Assembly (NCBI GenBank): GCA_032718475.1
Contig: JAUCBJ010004626.1
Location: 1 to 27,222 of the forward strand
Direction: 5' to 3'
DNA: 27,222 nucleotides
Origin: Nemertoderma westbladi
Lineage: Eukaryota > Xenacoelomorpha > Nemertodermatida > Nemertodermatidae
The notes beneath the pieces were generated by a model. It did not search any database. It saw only the letters and a program-made list of their open reading frames with translations, and was not told the origin of the DNA. The position numbers and the translations under genes are program-made. How positions within the stretch are numbered: the stretch's first letter is position 1; every line of letters starts with the position of its first letter. This document shows, piece by piece, positions 1-12,886 of this stretch.

Positions 1-3000
1 CCAAGTTGGAAGAAAAGGGTAGGAATACATCGGTGGAAGAACAGAGTTGAAAGAACAGGGTAGGAATACATCGGTGGAAGAACAGAGTTGAAAGAACAGG
101 GTAGTAATACAGACAGAGGTGGAAGAACACAGTTGTAAGAACAGGGTAGGAATACATCGGTGGAAGAACAGAATAGGAAGAACAGGGTAGTAATACATCG
201 GTGGAAGAACAGAATAGGAATACTGAGGTGGAAGAACACAGTTGTAAGAACAGGGTAGGAATACATCGGTGGAAGAACAGAGTTGAAAGAACAGGGTAGG
301 AATACATCGGTGGAAGAACAGAGTTGAAAGAACAGGGTAGGAATACATCGGTGGAAGAACAGAGTTGAAAGAACAGGGTAGGAATACAAACAGAGGTGGA
401 AGAACAGAGTTGAAAGAACAGGGTAGGAATACATCGGTGGAAGAACAGAGTAGGAAGAACAGGGTAGTAATACATCGGTGGAAGAACAGAATAGGAATAC
501 TGAGGTGGAAGAACAGAATAGGAATACAGAGGTGGAAGAACAGGGTAGGAATACATCGGTGGAAGAACAGAGTTGAAAGAACAGGGTAGGAATACATCGG
601 TGGAAGAACAGAGTAGGAAGAACAGGGTAGTAATACATCGGTGGAAGTACAGAATAGGAATACTGAGGTGGAAGAACAGAATAGGAATACAGAGTTGAAA
701 GAACAGGGTAGGAATACATCGGTGGAAGAACAGAGTTGAAAGAACAGGGTAGGAATACATCGGTGGAAGAACAGAGTTGAAAGAACAGGGTAGGAATACA
801 TCGGTGGAAGAACAGAGTAGGAAGAACAGGGTAGTAATACATCGGTGGAAGAACAGAATAGGAATACTGAGGTGGAAGAACAGAATAGGAATACAGAGGT
901 GGAAGAACACAGTTGTAAGAACAGGGTAGGAATACATCGGTGGAAGAACAGAGTTGAAAGAACAGGGTAGGAATACATCGGTGGAAGAACAGAGTTGTAA
1001 GAACAGGGTAGGAATACATCGGTGGAAGAACAGAGTTGAAAGAACAGGGTAGTAATACAGACAGAGGTGGAAGAACAGAGTAGGAATACATCGGTGGAAG
1101 AACAGAGTTGAAAGAACAGGGTAGGAATACATCGGTGGAAGAACACAGAGTTGAAAGAACAGGGTAGGAATACATCGGTGGAAGAACAGAATAGGAATAC
1201 TGAGGTGGAAGAACAGAATAGGAATACATCGGTGGAAGAACAGAGTTGAAAGAACAGGGTAGGAATACATCGGTGGAAGAACAGAGTTGTAAGAACAGGG
1301 TAGGAATACATAGGTGGAAGAACAGAGTAGGAATACAGACAGAGGTGGAAGAACAGAGTTGTAAGAACAGGGTAGGAATACAGACAGAGGTGGAAGAACA
1401 AAGTTGTAAGAACAGGGTAGGAATACATCGGTGGAAGAACAGAGTAGGAATACAGACAGAGGTGGAAGAACAGGGTAGGAATACATCGGTGGAAGAACAG
1501 AGTAGGAATACAGACAGAGGTGGAAGAACAGAGTTGTAAGAACAGGGTAGGAATACAGACAGAGGTGGAAGAACAGAGTAGGAATACATCGGTGGAAGAA
1601 CAGAGTTGAAAGAACAGGGTAGGAATACATCGGTGGAAGAACAGAGTAGGAAGAACAGGGTAGTAATACATCGGTGGAAGAACAGAATAGGAATACTGAG
1701 GTGGAAGAACAGAATAGGAATACAGAGGTGGAAGAACAGAATAGGAATACATCGGTGGAAGAACAGAGTTGAAAGAACAGGGTAGTAATACAGACAGAGG
1801 TGGAAGAACACAGTTGTAAGAACAGGGTAGGAATACATCGGTGGAAGAACAGAGTTGAAAGAACAGGGTAGTAATACAGACAGAGGTGGAAGAACACAGT
1901 TGTAAGAACAGGGTAGGAATACATCGGTGGAAGAACAGAGTTGAAAGAACAGGGTAGTAATACAGACAGAGGTGGAAGAACACAGTTGTAAGAACAGGGT
2001 AGGAATACATCGGTGGAAGAACAGAGTTGAAAGAACAGGGTAGTAATACATCGGTGGAAGAACAGAGTAGGAAGAACGGGGTAGGAATACAGACAGAGGT
2101 GGAAGAACAGAGTTGAAAGAACAGGGTAGGAATACAGACAGAGGTGGAAGAACAGAGTTGAAAGAACAGGGTAGTAATACAGACAGAGGTGGAAGAACAG
2201 AGTTGAAAGAACAGGGTAGTAATACAGACAGAGGTGGAAGAACACAGTTGTAAGAACAGGGTAGGAATACATCGGTGGAAGAACAGAGTTGAAAGAACAG
2301 GGTAGGAATACAGACAGAGGTGGAAGAACAGAGTTGAAAGAACAGGGTAGTAATACAGACAGAGGTGGAAGAACAGAGTTGAAAGAACAGGGTAGGAATA
2401 CATCGGTGGAAGAACAGAGTTGAAAGAACGGGGTAGGAATACATCGGTGGAAGAACAGAGTTGTAAGAACAGGGTAGGAATACAGACAGAGGTGGAAGAA
2501 CAGAGTAGGAATACTGAGGTGGAAGAACAGAGTTGGAATACAGATGTGGAACGGAAGAACCAAGTTGGAAGAAAAGGGTAGGAATACTTAGGTGGAAGAA
2601 CAGAGTAGGAATACTGAGGTGGAAGAACAGAATAGGAATACTGAGGTGGAAGAACAGAGTAGGAATACATCGGTGGAAGAACAGAGTAGGAATACATCGG
2701 TGGAAGAACAGAGTTGAAAGAACAGGGTAGGAATACATCGGTGGAAGAACAGAATAGGAATACTGAGGTGGAAGAACAGAATAGGAATACATCGGTGGAA
2801 GAACAGAGTTGAAAGAACAGGGTAGTAATACATAGGTGGAAGAACAGAATAGGAATACTGAGGTGGAAGAACAGAGTAGGAATACATCGGTGGAAGAACA
2901 GAGTAGGAATACATCGGTGGAAGAACAGAGTTGAAAGAACAGGGTAGGAATACATCGGTGGAAGAACAGAGTTGAAAGAACAGGGTAGTAATACATAGGT

Positions 3001-3463
3001 GGAAGAACAGAATAGGAATACTGAGGTGGAAGAACAGAATAGGAATACTGAGGTGGAAGAACAGAGTTGTAAGAACAGGGTAGGAATACAGACAGAGGTG
3101 GAAGAACACAGTTGTAAGAACAGGGTAGGAATACATAGGTGGAAGAACAGAATAGGAATACATCGGTGGAAGAACAGAGTTGAAAGAACAGAGTAGTAAT
3201 ACAGATAGAGGTGGAAGAACACAGTTGTAAGAACAGGGTAGGAATACAGACAGAGGTGGAAGAACACAGTTGTAAGAACAGGGTAGGAATACATAGGTGG
3301 AAGAACAGAGTTGTAAGAACAGGGTAGGAATACAGACAGAGGTGGAAGAACAGAGTTGAAAGAACAGGGTAGGAATACTGAGGTGGAAGAACAGAGTAGG
3401 AATACAGAGGTGGAAGAACAGAGTTGAAAGAACAGGGTAGGAATACAGACAGAGGTGGAAGAA
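1..3463. repeat. Copy 1 of a long block duplication inside the satellite
   Basis: This block matches 8449-11911 at a constant offset of 8448 bp. In the parts I compared I saw only three substitutions: 389 A versus 8837 G, 648 T versus 9096 A, and 3436 G versus 11884 A. Similarity ends near 3463. The left boundary is hidden because the window starts inside the duplicated region. The block could be a recent large unequal-exchange product or an assembly duplication. Confidence 0.9.
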
Positions 3464-6400
3464 CACAGTTGTAAGAACAGGGTAGGAATACATAGGTGGA
3501 AGAACAGAGTAGGAATACTGAGGTGGAAGAACAGAATAGGAATACAGAGGTGGAAGAACAGAGTTGTAAGAACAGGGTAGGAATACAGACAGAGGTGGAA
3601 GAACACAGTTGTAAGAACAGGGTAGGAATACATAGGTGGAAGAACAGAGTAGGAATACAGAGGTGGAAGAACAGAGTAGGAATACAGACAGAGGTGGAAG
3701 AACACAGTTGTAAGAACAGGGTAGGAATACACAGTTGAAAGAACAGGGTAGGAATACTGAGGTGGAAGAACAGAATAGGAATACAGAGGTGGAAGAACAG
3801 AGTTGTAAGAACAGGGTAGGAATACAGACAGAGGTGGAAGAACACAGTTGTAAGAACAGGGTAGGAATACAGACAGAGGTGGAAGAACACAGTTGTAAGA
3901 ACAGGGTAGGAATACATAGGTGGAAGAACAGAGTAGGAATACAGAGGTGGAAGAACAGGGTAGGAATACAGACAGAGGTGGAAGAACACAGTTGAAGGAA
4001 CAGGGAAGGAATACAGACAGAGGTGGAAGAACACAGTTGAAAGAACAGGGTAGTAATACAGACAGAGGTGGAAGAACACAGTTGAAAGAACAGGGTAGTA
4101 ATACAGACAGAGGTGGAAGAACACAGTTGTAAGAACAGGTTAGGAATACTGATGTGGAAGAACAGAATAGGAATACAGAGGTGGAAGAACAGAGTTGTAA
4201 GAACAGGGTAGGAATACAGACAGAGGTGGAAGAACACAGTTGTAAGAACAGGGTAGGAATACAGACAGAGGTGGAAGAACACAGTTGAAAGAACAGGGTA
4301 GTAATACAGACAGAGGTGGAAGAACACAGTTGAAAGAACAGGGTAGGAATACAGACAGAGGTGGAAGAACACAGTTGAAAGAACAGGGTAGTAATACAGA
4401 CAGAGGTGGAAGAACACAGTTGTAAGAACAGGGTAGGAATACAGACAGAGGTGGAAGAACACAGTTGAAAGAACAGGGTAGGAATACATAGGTGGAAGAA
4501 CAGAGTAGGAATACAGAGGTGGAAGAAAAGAGTTGTAAGAACAGGGTAGGAATACATAGGTGGAAGAACAGAGTAGGAATACATACGTGGAAGAACAGAG
4601 TAGGAATACAGATGTGGAACGGAAGAACCAAGTTGGAAGAACAGGGAAGGAATACTGAGGTGGAAGAACAGAGTAGGAATACAGACAGAGGTGGAAGAAC
4701 ACAGTTGTAAGAACAGGGTAGGAATACAGACAGAGGTGGAAGAACACAGTTGTAAGAACAGGGTAGGAATACATAGGTGGAAGAACAGAGTAGGAATACA
4801 GAGGTGGAAGAACAGAGTAGGAATACAGACAGAGGTGGAAGAACACAGTTGAAAGAACAGGGTAGGAATACAGACAGAGGTGGAAGAACACAGTTGAAAG
4901 AACAGGGTAGGAATACTGAGGTGGAAGAACAGAATAGGAATACAGAGGTGGAAGAACAGAGTTGTAAGAACAGGGTAGGAATACAGACAGAGGTGGAAGA
5001 ACACAGTTGTAAGAACAGGGTAGGAATACAGACAGAGGTGGAAGAACAGAGTTGAAAGAACAGGGTAGGAATACAACGGTGGAAGAACACAGTAGTAAGA
5101 ACAGGGTAGGAATACAGACAGAGGTGGAAGAACACAGTTGTAAGAACAGGGTAGGAATACATAGGTGGAAGAACAGAGTAGGAATACAGAGGTGGAAGAA
5201 CAGAGTTGTAAGAACAGGGTAGGAATACAGACAGAGGTGGAAGAACACAGTTGAAAGAACAGGGTAGGAATACAGACAGAGGTGGAAGAACACAGTTGAA
5301 AGAACAGGGTAGGAATACTGAGGTGGAAGAACAGAATAGGAATACAGAGGTGGAAGAACAGAGTTGTAAGAACAGGGTAGGAATACAGACAGAGGTGGAA
5401 GAACACAGTTGTAAGAACAGGGTAGGAATACAGACAGAGGTGGAAGAACAGAGTTGAAAGAACAGGGTAGGAATACATCGGTGGAAGAACACAGTTGTAA
5501 GAACAGGGTAGGAATACAGACAGAGGTGGAAGAACACAGTTGTAAGAACAGGGTAGGAATACTGAGGTGGAAGAACAGAGTAGGAATACAGATAGAGGTG
5601 GAAGAACAGAGTAGGAATACAGACAGAGGTGGAAGAACACAGTTGAAAGAACAGGGTAGGAATACAGACAGAGGTGGAAGAACACAGTTGTAAGAACAGG
5701 GTAGGAATACTGAGGTGGAAGAACAGAGTAGGAATACAGACAGAGGTGGAAGAACACAGTTGTAAGAACAGGGTAGGAATACAGACAGAGGTGGAAGAAC
5801 AGAGTTGTAAGAACAGGGTAGGAATACTGAGGTGGAAGAACAGAGTAGGAATACATATGTGGAACGGAAGAACCAATTTGGAAGAAAAGGGTAGGAATAC
5901 AGACAGAGGTGGAAGAACACAGTTGAAAGAACAGGGTAGGAATACAGACAGAGGTGGAAGAACACAGTTGAAAGAACAGGGTAGGAATACAGACAGAGGT
6001 GGAAGAACACAGTTGAAAGAACAGGGTAGTAATACAGACAGAGGTGGAAGAACACAGTTGTAAGAACAGGGTAGGAATACTGAGGTGGAAGAACAGAGTA
6101 GGAATACAGAGGTGGAAGAACAGAGTTGTAAGAACAGGGTAGGAATACATAGGTGGAAGAACAGAATAGGAATACTGAGGTGGAAGAACAGAATAGGAAT
6201 ACAGAGGTGGAAGAACAGAATAGGAATACAGAGGTGGAAGAACAGAGTTGTAAGAACAGGGTAGGAATACAGACAGAGGTGGAAGAACAAAGTTGTAAGA
6301 ACAGGGTAGGAATACAGACAGAGGTGGAAGAACAGAGTTGAAAGAACAGGGTAGTAATACAGACAGAGGTGGAAGAACACAGTTGTAAGAACAGGGTAGG

Positions 6401-6958
6401 AATACATCGGTGGAAGAACAGAATAGGAATACTGAGGTGGAAGAACAGAATAGGAATACAGAGGTGGAAGAACAGAGTTGTAAGAACAGGGTAGGAATAC
6501 AGACAGAGGTGGAAGAACAGAGTAGGAATACAGACAGAGGTGGAAGAACAGAGTTGAAAGAACAGGGTAGGAATACAGACAGAGGTGGAAGAACAGAGTT
6601 GAAAGAACAGGGTAGTAATACAGACAGAGGTGGAAGAACAGAGTTGTAAGAACAGGGTAGGAATACAGACAGAGGTGGAAGAACACAGTTGAAAGAACAG
6701 GGTAGGAATACATCGGTGGAAGAACAGAGTTGAAAGAACAGGGTAGGAATACAGACAGAGGTGGAAGAACAGAGTAGGAATACAGACAGAGGTGGAAGAA
6801 CAGAGTTGAAAGAACAGGGTAGTAATACAGACAGAGGTGGAAGAACACAGTTGTAAGAACAGGGTAGGAATACATCGGTGGAAGAACAGAGTTGAAAGAA
6901 CAGGGTAGGAATACATCGGTGGAAGAACAGAGTTGAAAGAACGGGGTAGGAATACATC

Positions 6959-7695
6959 GGTGGAAGAACAGAGTTGAAAGAACAGGGTAGGAATACAGAC
7001 AGAGGTGGAAGAACAGAGTAGGAATACTGAGGTGGAAGAACAGAATAGGAATACAGAGGTGGAAGAACAGAATAGGAATACAGAGGTGGAAGAACAGGGT
7101 AGGAATACAGAGGTGGAAGAACAGAGTTGTAAGAACAGGGTAGGAATACATCGGTGGAAGAACAGAGTAGGAATACAGACAGAGGTGGAAGAACACAGTT
7201 GTAAGAACAGGGTAGGAATACAGACAGAGGTGGAAGAACACAGTTGAAAGAACAGGGTAGGAATACATCGGTGGAAGAACAGAGTTGAAAGAACAGGGTA
7301 GGAATACAGACAGAGGTGGAAGAACAGAGTAGGAATACAGACAGAGGTGGAAGAACAGAGTTGAAAGAACAGGGTAGGAATACAGACAGAGGTGGAAGAA
7401 CAGAGTAGGAATACTGAGGTGGAAGAACAGAATAGGAATACAGAGGTGGAAGAACAGAATAGGAATACAGAGGTGGAAGAACAGGGTAGGAATACAGAGG
7501 TGGAAGAACAGAGTTGTAAGAACAGGGTAGGAATACATCGGTGGAAGAACAGAGTAGGAATACAGACAGAGGTGGAAGAACACAGTTGTAAGAACAGGGT
7601 AGGAATACAGACAGAGGTGGAAGAACACAGTTGAAAGAACAGGGTAGGAATACATCGGTGGAAGAACAGAGTTGAAAGAACAGGGTAGGAATACA
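6959..7695. repeat. 387-bp higher-order tandem duplication in the satellite
   Basis: The module string at 6959-7345 is repeated from 7346 to about 7695 at an offset of 387 bp with no difference seen. It includes the unusual run of consecutive AGA-linked short modules around 7036-7110 and 7423-7497. It is a local amplification of about nine to ten modules. Confidence 0.8.
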
Positions 7696-8555
7696 TCGGT
7701 GGAAGAACAGAGTTGAAAGAACAGGGTAGTAATACAGACAGAGGTGGAAGAACACAGTTGTAAGAACAGGGTAGGAATACATCGGTGGAAGAACAGAATA
7801 GGAAGAACAGGGTAGTAATACATCGGTGGAAGAACAGAATAGGAATACTGAGGTGGAAGAACACAGTTGTAAGAACAGGGTAGGAATACATCGGTGGAAG
7901 AACAGAGTTGAAAGAACAGGGTAGGAATACATCGGTGGAAGAACAGAATAGGAATACTGAGGTGGAAGAACACAGTTGTAAGAACAGGGTAGGAATACAT
8001 ATGTGGAACGGAAGAACCAAGTTGGAAGAAAAGGGTAGGAATACATCGGTGGAAGAACAGAGTTGAAAGAACAGGGTAGGAATACATCGGTGGAAGAACA
8101 GAGTTGAAAGAACAGGGTAGGAATACATCGGTGGAAGAACAGAGTTGAAAGAACAGGGTAGTAATACAGACAGAGGTGGAAGAACACAGTTGTAAGAACA
8201 GGGTAGGAATACATCGGTGGAAGAACAGAATAGGAAGAACAGGGTAGTAATACATCGGTGGAAGAACAGAATAGGAATACTGAGGTGGAAGAACACAGTT
8301 GTAAGAACAGGGTAGGAATACATCGGTGGAAGAACAGAGTTGAAAGAACAGGGTAGGAATACATCGGTGGAAGAACAGAATAGGAATACTGAGGTGGAAG
8401 AACACAGTTGTAAGAACAGGGTAGGAATACATATGTGGAACGGAAGAACCAAGTTGGAAGAAAAGGGTAGGAATACATCGGTGGAAGAACAGAGTTGAAA
8501 GAACAGGGTAGGAATACATCGGTGGAAGAACAGAGTTGAAAGAACAGGGTAGTAA
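7629..8555. repeat. 432-bp higher-order tandem duplication in the satellite
   Basis: The sequence at 7629-8060 is repeated at an offset of 432 bp from 8061, and identity continues to about 8555. Each copy contains one of the rare variant modules with the motif GTGGAACGGAAGAACC (8004-8018 region and 8436-8450 region), which makes the register unambiguous. Confidence 0.8.
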
Positions 8556-11500
8556 TACAGACAGAGGTGGAAGAACACAGTTGTAAGAACAGGGTAGGAA
8601 TACATCGGTGGAAGAACAGAATAGGAAGAACAGGGTAGTAATACATCGGTGGAAGAACAGAATAGGAATACTGAGGTGGAAGAACACAGTTGTAAGAACA
8701 GGGTAGGAATACATCGGTGGAAGAACAGAGTTGAAAGAACAGGGTAGGAATACATCGGTGGAAGAACAGAGTTGAAAGAACAGGGTAGGAATACATCGGT
8801 GGAAGAACAGAGTTGAAAGAACAGGGTAGGAATACAGACAGAGGTGGAAGAACAGAGTTGAAAGAACAGGGTAGGAATACATCGGTGGAAGAACAGAGTA
8901 GGAAGAACAGGGTAGTAATACATCGGTGGAAGAACAGAATAGGAATACTGAGGTGGAAGAACAGAATAGGAATACAGAGGTGGAAGAACAGGGTAGGAAT
9001 ACATCGGTGGAAGAACAGAGTTGAAAGAACAGGGTAGGAATACATCGGTGGAAGAACAGAGTAGGAAGAACAGGGTAGTAATACATCGGTGGAAGAACAG
9101 AATAGGAATACTGAGGTGGAAGAACAGAATAGGAATACAGAGTTGAAAGAACAGGGTAGGAATACATCGGTGGAAGAACAGAGTTGAAAGAACAGGGTAG
9201 GAATACATCGGTGGAAGAACAGAGTTGAAAGAACAGGGTAGGAATACATCGGTGGAAGAACAGAGTAGGAAGAACAGGGTAGTAATACATCGGTGGAAGA
9301 ACAGAATAGGAATACTGAGGTGGAAGAACAGAATAGGAATACAGAGGTGGAAGAACACAGTTGTAAGAACAGGGTAGGAATACATCGGTGGAAGAACAGA
9401 GTTGAAAGAACAGGGTAGGAATACATCGGTGGAAGAACAGAGTTGTAAGAACAGGGTAGGAATACATCGGTGGAAGAACAGAGTTGAAAGAACAGGGTAG
9501 TAATACAGACAGAGGTGGAAGAACAGAGTAGGAATACATCGGTGGAAGAACAGAGTTGAAAGAACAGGGTAGGAATACATCGGTGGAAGAACACAGAGTT
9601 GAAAGAACAGGGTAGGAATACATCGGTGGAAGAACAGAATAGGAATACTGAGGTGGAAGAACAGAATAGGAATACATCGGTGGAAGAACAGAGTTGAAAG
9701 AACAGGGTAGGAATACATCGGTGGAAGAACAGAGTTGTAAGAACAGGGTAGGAATACATAGGTGGAAGAACAGAGTAGGAATACAGACAGAGGTGGAAGA
9801 ACAGAGTTGTAAGAACAGGGTAGGAATACAGACAGAGGTGGAAGAACAAAGTTGTAAGAACAGGGTAGGAATACATCGGTGGAAGAACAGAGTAGGAATA
9901 CAGACAGAGGTGGAAGAACAGGGTAGGAATACATCGGTGGAAGAACAGAGTAGGAATACAGACAGAGGTGGAAGAACAGAGTTGTAAGAACAGGGTAGGA
10001 ATACAGACAGAGGTGGAAGAACAGAGTAGGAATACATCGGTGGAAGAACAGAGTTGAAAGAACAGGGTAGGAATACATCGGTGGAAGAACAGAGTAGGAA
10101 GAACAGGGTAGTAATACATCGGTGGAAGAACAGAATAGGAATACTGAGGTGGAAGAACAGAATAGGAATACAGAGGTGGAAGAACAGAATAGGAATACAT
10201 CGGTGGAAGAACAGAGTTGAAAGAACAGGGTAGTAATACAGACAGAGGTGGAAGAACACAGTTGTAAGAACAGGGTAGGAATACATCGGTGGAAGAACAG
10301 AGTTGAAAGAACAGGGTAGTAATACAGACAGAGGTGGAAGAACACAGTTGTAAGAACAGGGTAGGAATACATCGGTGGAAGAACAGAGTTGAAAGAACAG
10401 GGTAGTAATACAGACAGAGGTGGAAGAACACAGTTGTAAGAACAGGGTAGGAATACATCGGTGGAAGAACAGAGTTGAAAGAACAGGGTAGTAATACATC
10501 GGTGGAAGAACAGAGTAGGAAGAACGGGGTAGGAATACAGACAGAGGTGGAAGAACAGAGTTGAAAGAACAGGGTAGGAATACAGACAGAGGTGGAAGAA
10601 CAGAGTTGAAAGAACAGGGTAGTAATACAGACAGAGGTGGAAGAACAGAGTTGAAAGAACAGGGTAGTAATACAGACAGAGGTGGAAGAACACAGTTGTA
10701 AGAACAGGGTAGGAATACATCGGTGGAAGAACAGAGTTGAAAGAACAGGGTAGGAATACAGACAGAGGTGGAAGAACAGAGTTGAAAGAACAGGGTAGTA
10801 ATACAGACAGAGGTGGAAGAACAGAGTTGAAAGAACAGGGTAGGAATACATCGGTGGAAGAACAGAGTTGAAAGAACGGGGTAGGAATACATCGGTGGAA
10901 GAACAGAGTTGTAAGAACAGGGTAGGAATACAGACAGAGGTGGAAGAACAGAGTAGGAATACTGAGGTGGAAGAACAGAGTTGGAATACAGATGTGGAAC
11001 GGAAGAACCAAGTTGGAAGAAAAGGGTAGGAATACTTAGGTGGAAGAACAGAGTAGGAATACTGAGGTGGAAGAACAGAATAGGAATACTGAGGTGGAAG
11101 AACAGAGTAGGAATACATCGGTGGAAGAACAGAGTAGGAATACATCGGTGGAAGAACAGAGTTGAAAGAACAGGGTAGGAATACATCGGTGGAAGAACAG
11201 AATAGGAATACTGAGGTGGAAGAACAGAATAGGAATACATCGGTGGAAGAACAGAGTTGAAAGAACAGGGTAGTAATACATAGGTGGAAGAACAGAATAG
11301 GAATACTGAGGTGGAAGAACAGAGTAGGAATACATCGGTGGAAGAACAGAGTAGGAATACATCGGTGGAAGAACAGAGTTGAAAGAACAGGGTAGGAATA
11401 CATCGGTGGAAGAACAGAGTTGAAAGAACAGGGTAGTAATACATAGGTGGAAGAACAGAATAGGAATACTGAGGTGGAAGAACAGAATAGGAATACTGAG

Positions 11501-11911
11501 GTGGAAGAACAGAGTTGTAAGAACAGGGTAGGAATACAGACAGAGGTGGAAGAACACAGTTGTAAGAACAGGGTAGGAATACATAGGTGGAAGAACAGAA
11601 TAGGAATACATCGGTGGAAGAACAGAGTTGAAAGAACAGAGTAGTAATACAGATAGAGGTGGAAGAACACAGTTGTAAGAACAGGGTAGGAATACAGACA
11701 GAGGTGGAAGAACACAGTTGTAAGAACAGGGTAGGAATACATAGGTGGAAGAACAGAGTTGTAAGAACAGGGTAGGAATACAGACAGAGGTGGAAGAACA
11801 GAGTTGAAAGAACAGGGTAGGAATACTGAGGTGGAAGAACAGAGTAGGAATACAGAGGTGGAAGAACAGAGTTGAAAGAACAGAGTAGGAATACAGACAG
11901 AGGTGGAAGAA
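8449..11911. repeat. Copy 2 of the long block duplication
   Basis: This is the partner of 1-3463 with the same order of long and short modules and linkers. The copy ends about 30 bp before the array itself decays into unique sequence, so the right-hand edge of the satellite is formed by the duplicated block. Confidence 0.9.
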
Positions 11912-12005
11912 CAGAGTAGGAATACAGATGTAGAATACAGGGTGTAAAATATATGAGATAAATGATTAGTAATAAAAAGGGAGATTATTTTTGCGCAGCA
12001 ACTAT

Positions 12006-12383
12006 TACTATAACAAGGAGGCATGTCAATGCAAAATGTATTTCTTTCAAGCGCAAGGAATTTAAATGCCTTTACATGCACATCCACCGAAAATACAAAA
12101 ATAGAAATCAGAGATACGAAAAGATAATGGGGAGTAACGAATATTTTAGAGAAATCGTTTAAGTGTTGGCTGTTGTTGATGCACTTTGTGTTATGATATT
12201 TCGGGTTCTGGTATTTCTCAATGATGGTGATATGATATGCCAGTCAAAGAACCATAAATTGTAATCGTTTAGTCCCTACATATGTGGTAGTTATTAGTTA
12301 TTGGTGATCAGAAAGTCCCTACATGCGTTTGCATATTAAATATGAAGGCTAACTTATTTATTGTACAGTCGACTTCCCTCAGC
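12006..12383. repeat. Flank direct repeat, copy 1 (378 bp)
   Basis: This AT-rich segment begins TACTATAACAAGGAGGCATG and ends in CTTCCCTCAGC. It is repeated immediately downstream (12384-12822) at an initial offset of 378 bp. The segment has no convincing coding capacity; the 66-codon open frame at 11962-12162 does not survive in the second copy. It lies directly beside the satellite edge. Confidence 0.9.
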
Positions 12384-12822
12384 TACTATAACAAGGAGGC
12401 ATGTCAATGCAAAATGTATTTCTTTCAAGCGCAAGGAATTTAAATGCCTTTACATGCACATCCACCGAAAATACAAAAATATAAATCGGAGATACGAACA
12501 GATAATGGGGAGTAACGAATATTTTAGAGAAATCGTTTAAGTGATGGCTGTTGTTGATGGTCTTTGTAATGGAGAGTAACGAATATTTTAGAGAAATCGT
12601 TTAAGTGTTGGCTGTTGTTGATGATATTTGTGTTATGATATTTCGGGTTCTGGTATTTCTCAATGATGGTGATATGATATGCCAGTCAAAGAACCATAAA
12701 TTGTAATTGTTAAGTCCCTATGAGGTAGTTTTTAGTTATTGGTGATCAGAAAGTCCCTGCATGCGTTTGCATATTAAATATGAAGGCTAACTTATTTATT
12801 GTACAGTCGACTTCCCTCAGCT
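12384..12822. repeat. Flank direct repeat, copy 2 (439 bp, with internal 64-bp duplication)
   Basis: This is the second tandem copy of 12006-12383. It is longer because about 64 bp containing AGTAACGAATATTTTAGAGA (12511 and again at 12575) is duplicated inside it. It also has a small deletion near 12720, where copy 1 reads CTACATATGTGGTAG and copy 2 reads CTATGAGGTAG. No gene is seen. Confidence 0.88.
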
Positions 12823-12886
12823 GCGGCAAAAAGTGTTACAGGTACAGGTGTAAAATTCCGTAAAGCTATGGATACGATACCATCCT

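Larger units (their letters stand above)
1..11945. repeat. Purine-rich modular satellite array (27/31/41/45-bp modules)
   Basis: The whole interval is tandem repeat. Each module opens with GGTGGAAGAACA and closes with GTAGGAATAC (or ATAGGAATAC or GTAGTAATAC). Long modules carry an extra 14 bp such as GTTGAAAGAACAGG between the two; short modules lack it. Modules are joined by a 3-bp linker (ATC, ATA, TGA, AGA) or a 7-bp linker (AGACAGA), giving lengths of 27, 31, 41 and 45 bp. In the 41-bp consensus the plus strand is about 76 percent purine (17 A, 14 G, 6 T, 4 C). The array runs off the left edge and decays at about 11912-11945 into unique AT-rich DNA. Transcription is not indicated. The plus strand has regularly placed stops; the minus strand is almost stop-free because TTA, CTA and TCA are absent from the plus-strand consensus. 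Confidence 0.97.

Noticed and set aside
365-7634. Many 60-130-codon plus-strand frames in the satellite (KNRVGIQTEVEE-type peptides)
   Set aside because: These are simply the gaps between the stops that recur in each module; they start and stop at repeat positions, not gene boundaries.
2588-11011. 2807-codon minus-strand open frame in the satellite
   Set aside because: It follows from base composition: plus-strand repeats lack TTA, CTA and TCA, so other minus frames are open as well (4140-11444 overlaps it). Module lengths are not all multiples of three, so the frame has no consistent peptide repeat, and the product would be implausibly hydrophobic.
4140-11444. 2434-codon minus-strand open frame
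   Set aside because: Same artefact, same strand, different frame as the 2807-codon one.
1-11945. CRISPR-like array
   Set aside because: Modules are contiguous variants of one another with 3- or 7-bp linkers, not identical repeats with unique spacers, and the context is eukaryotic.
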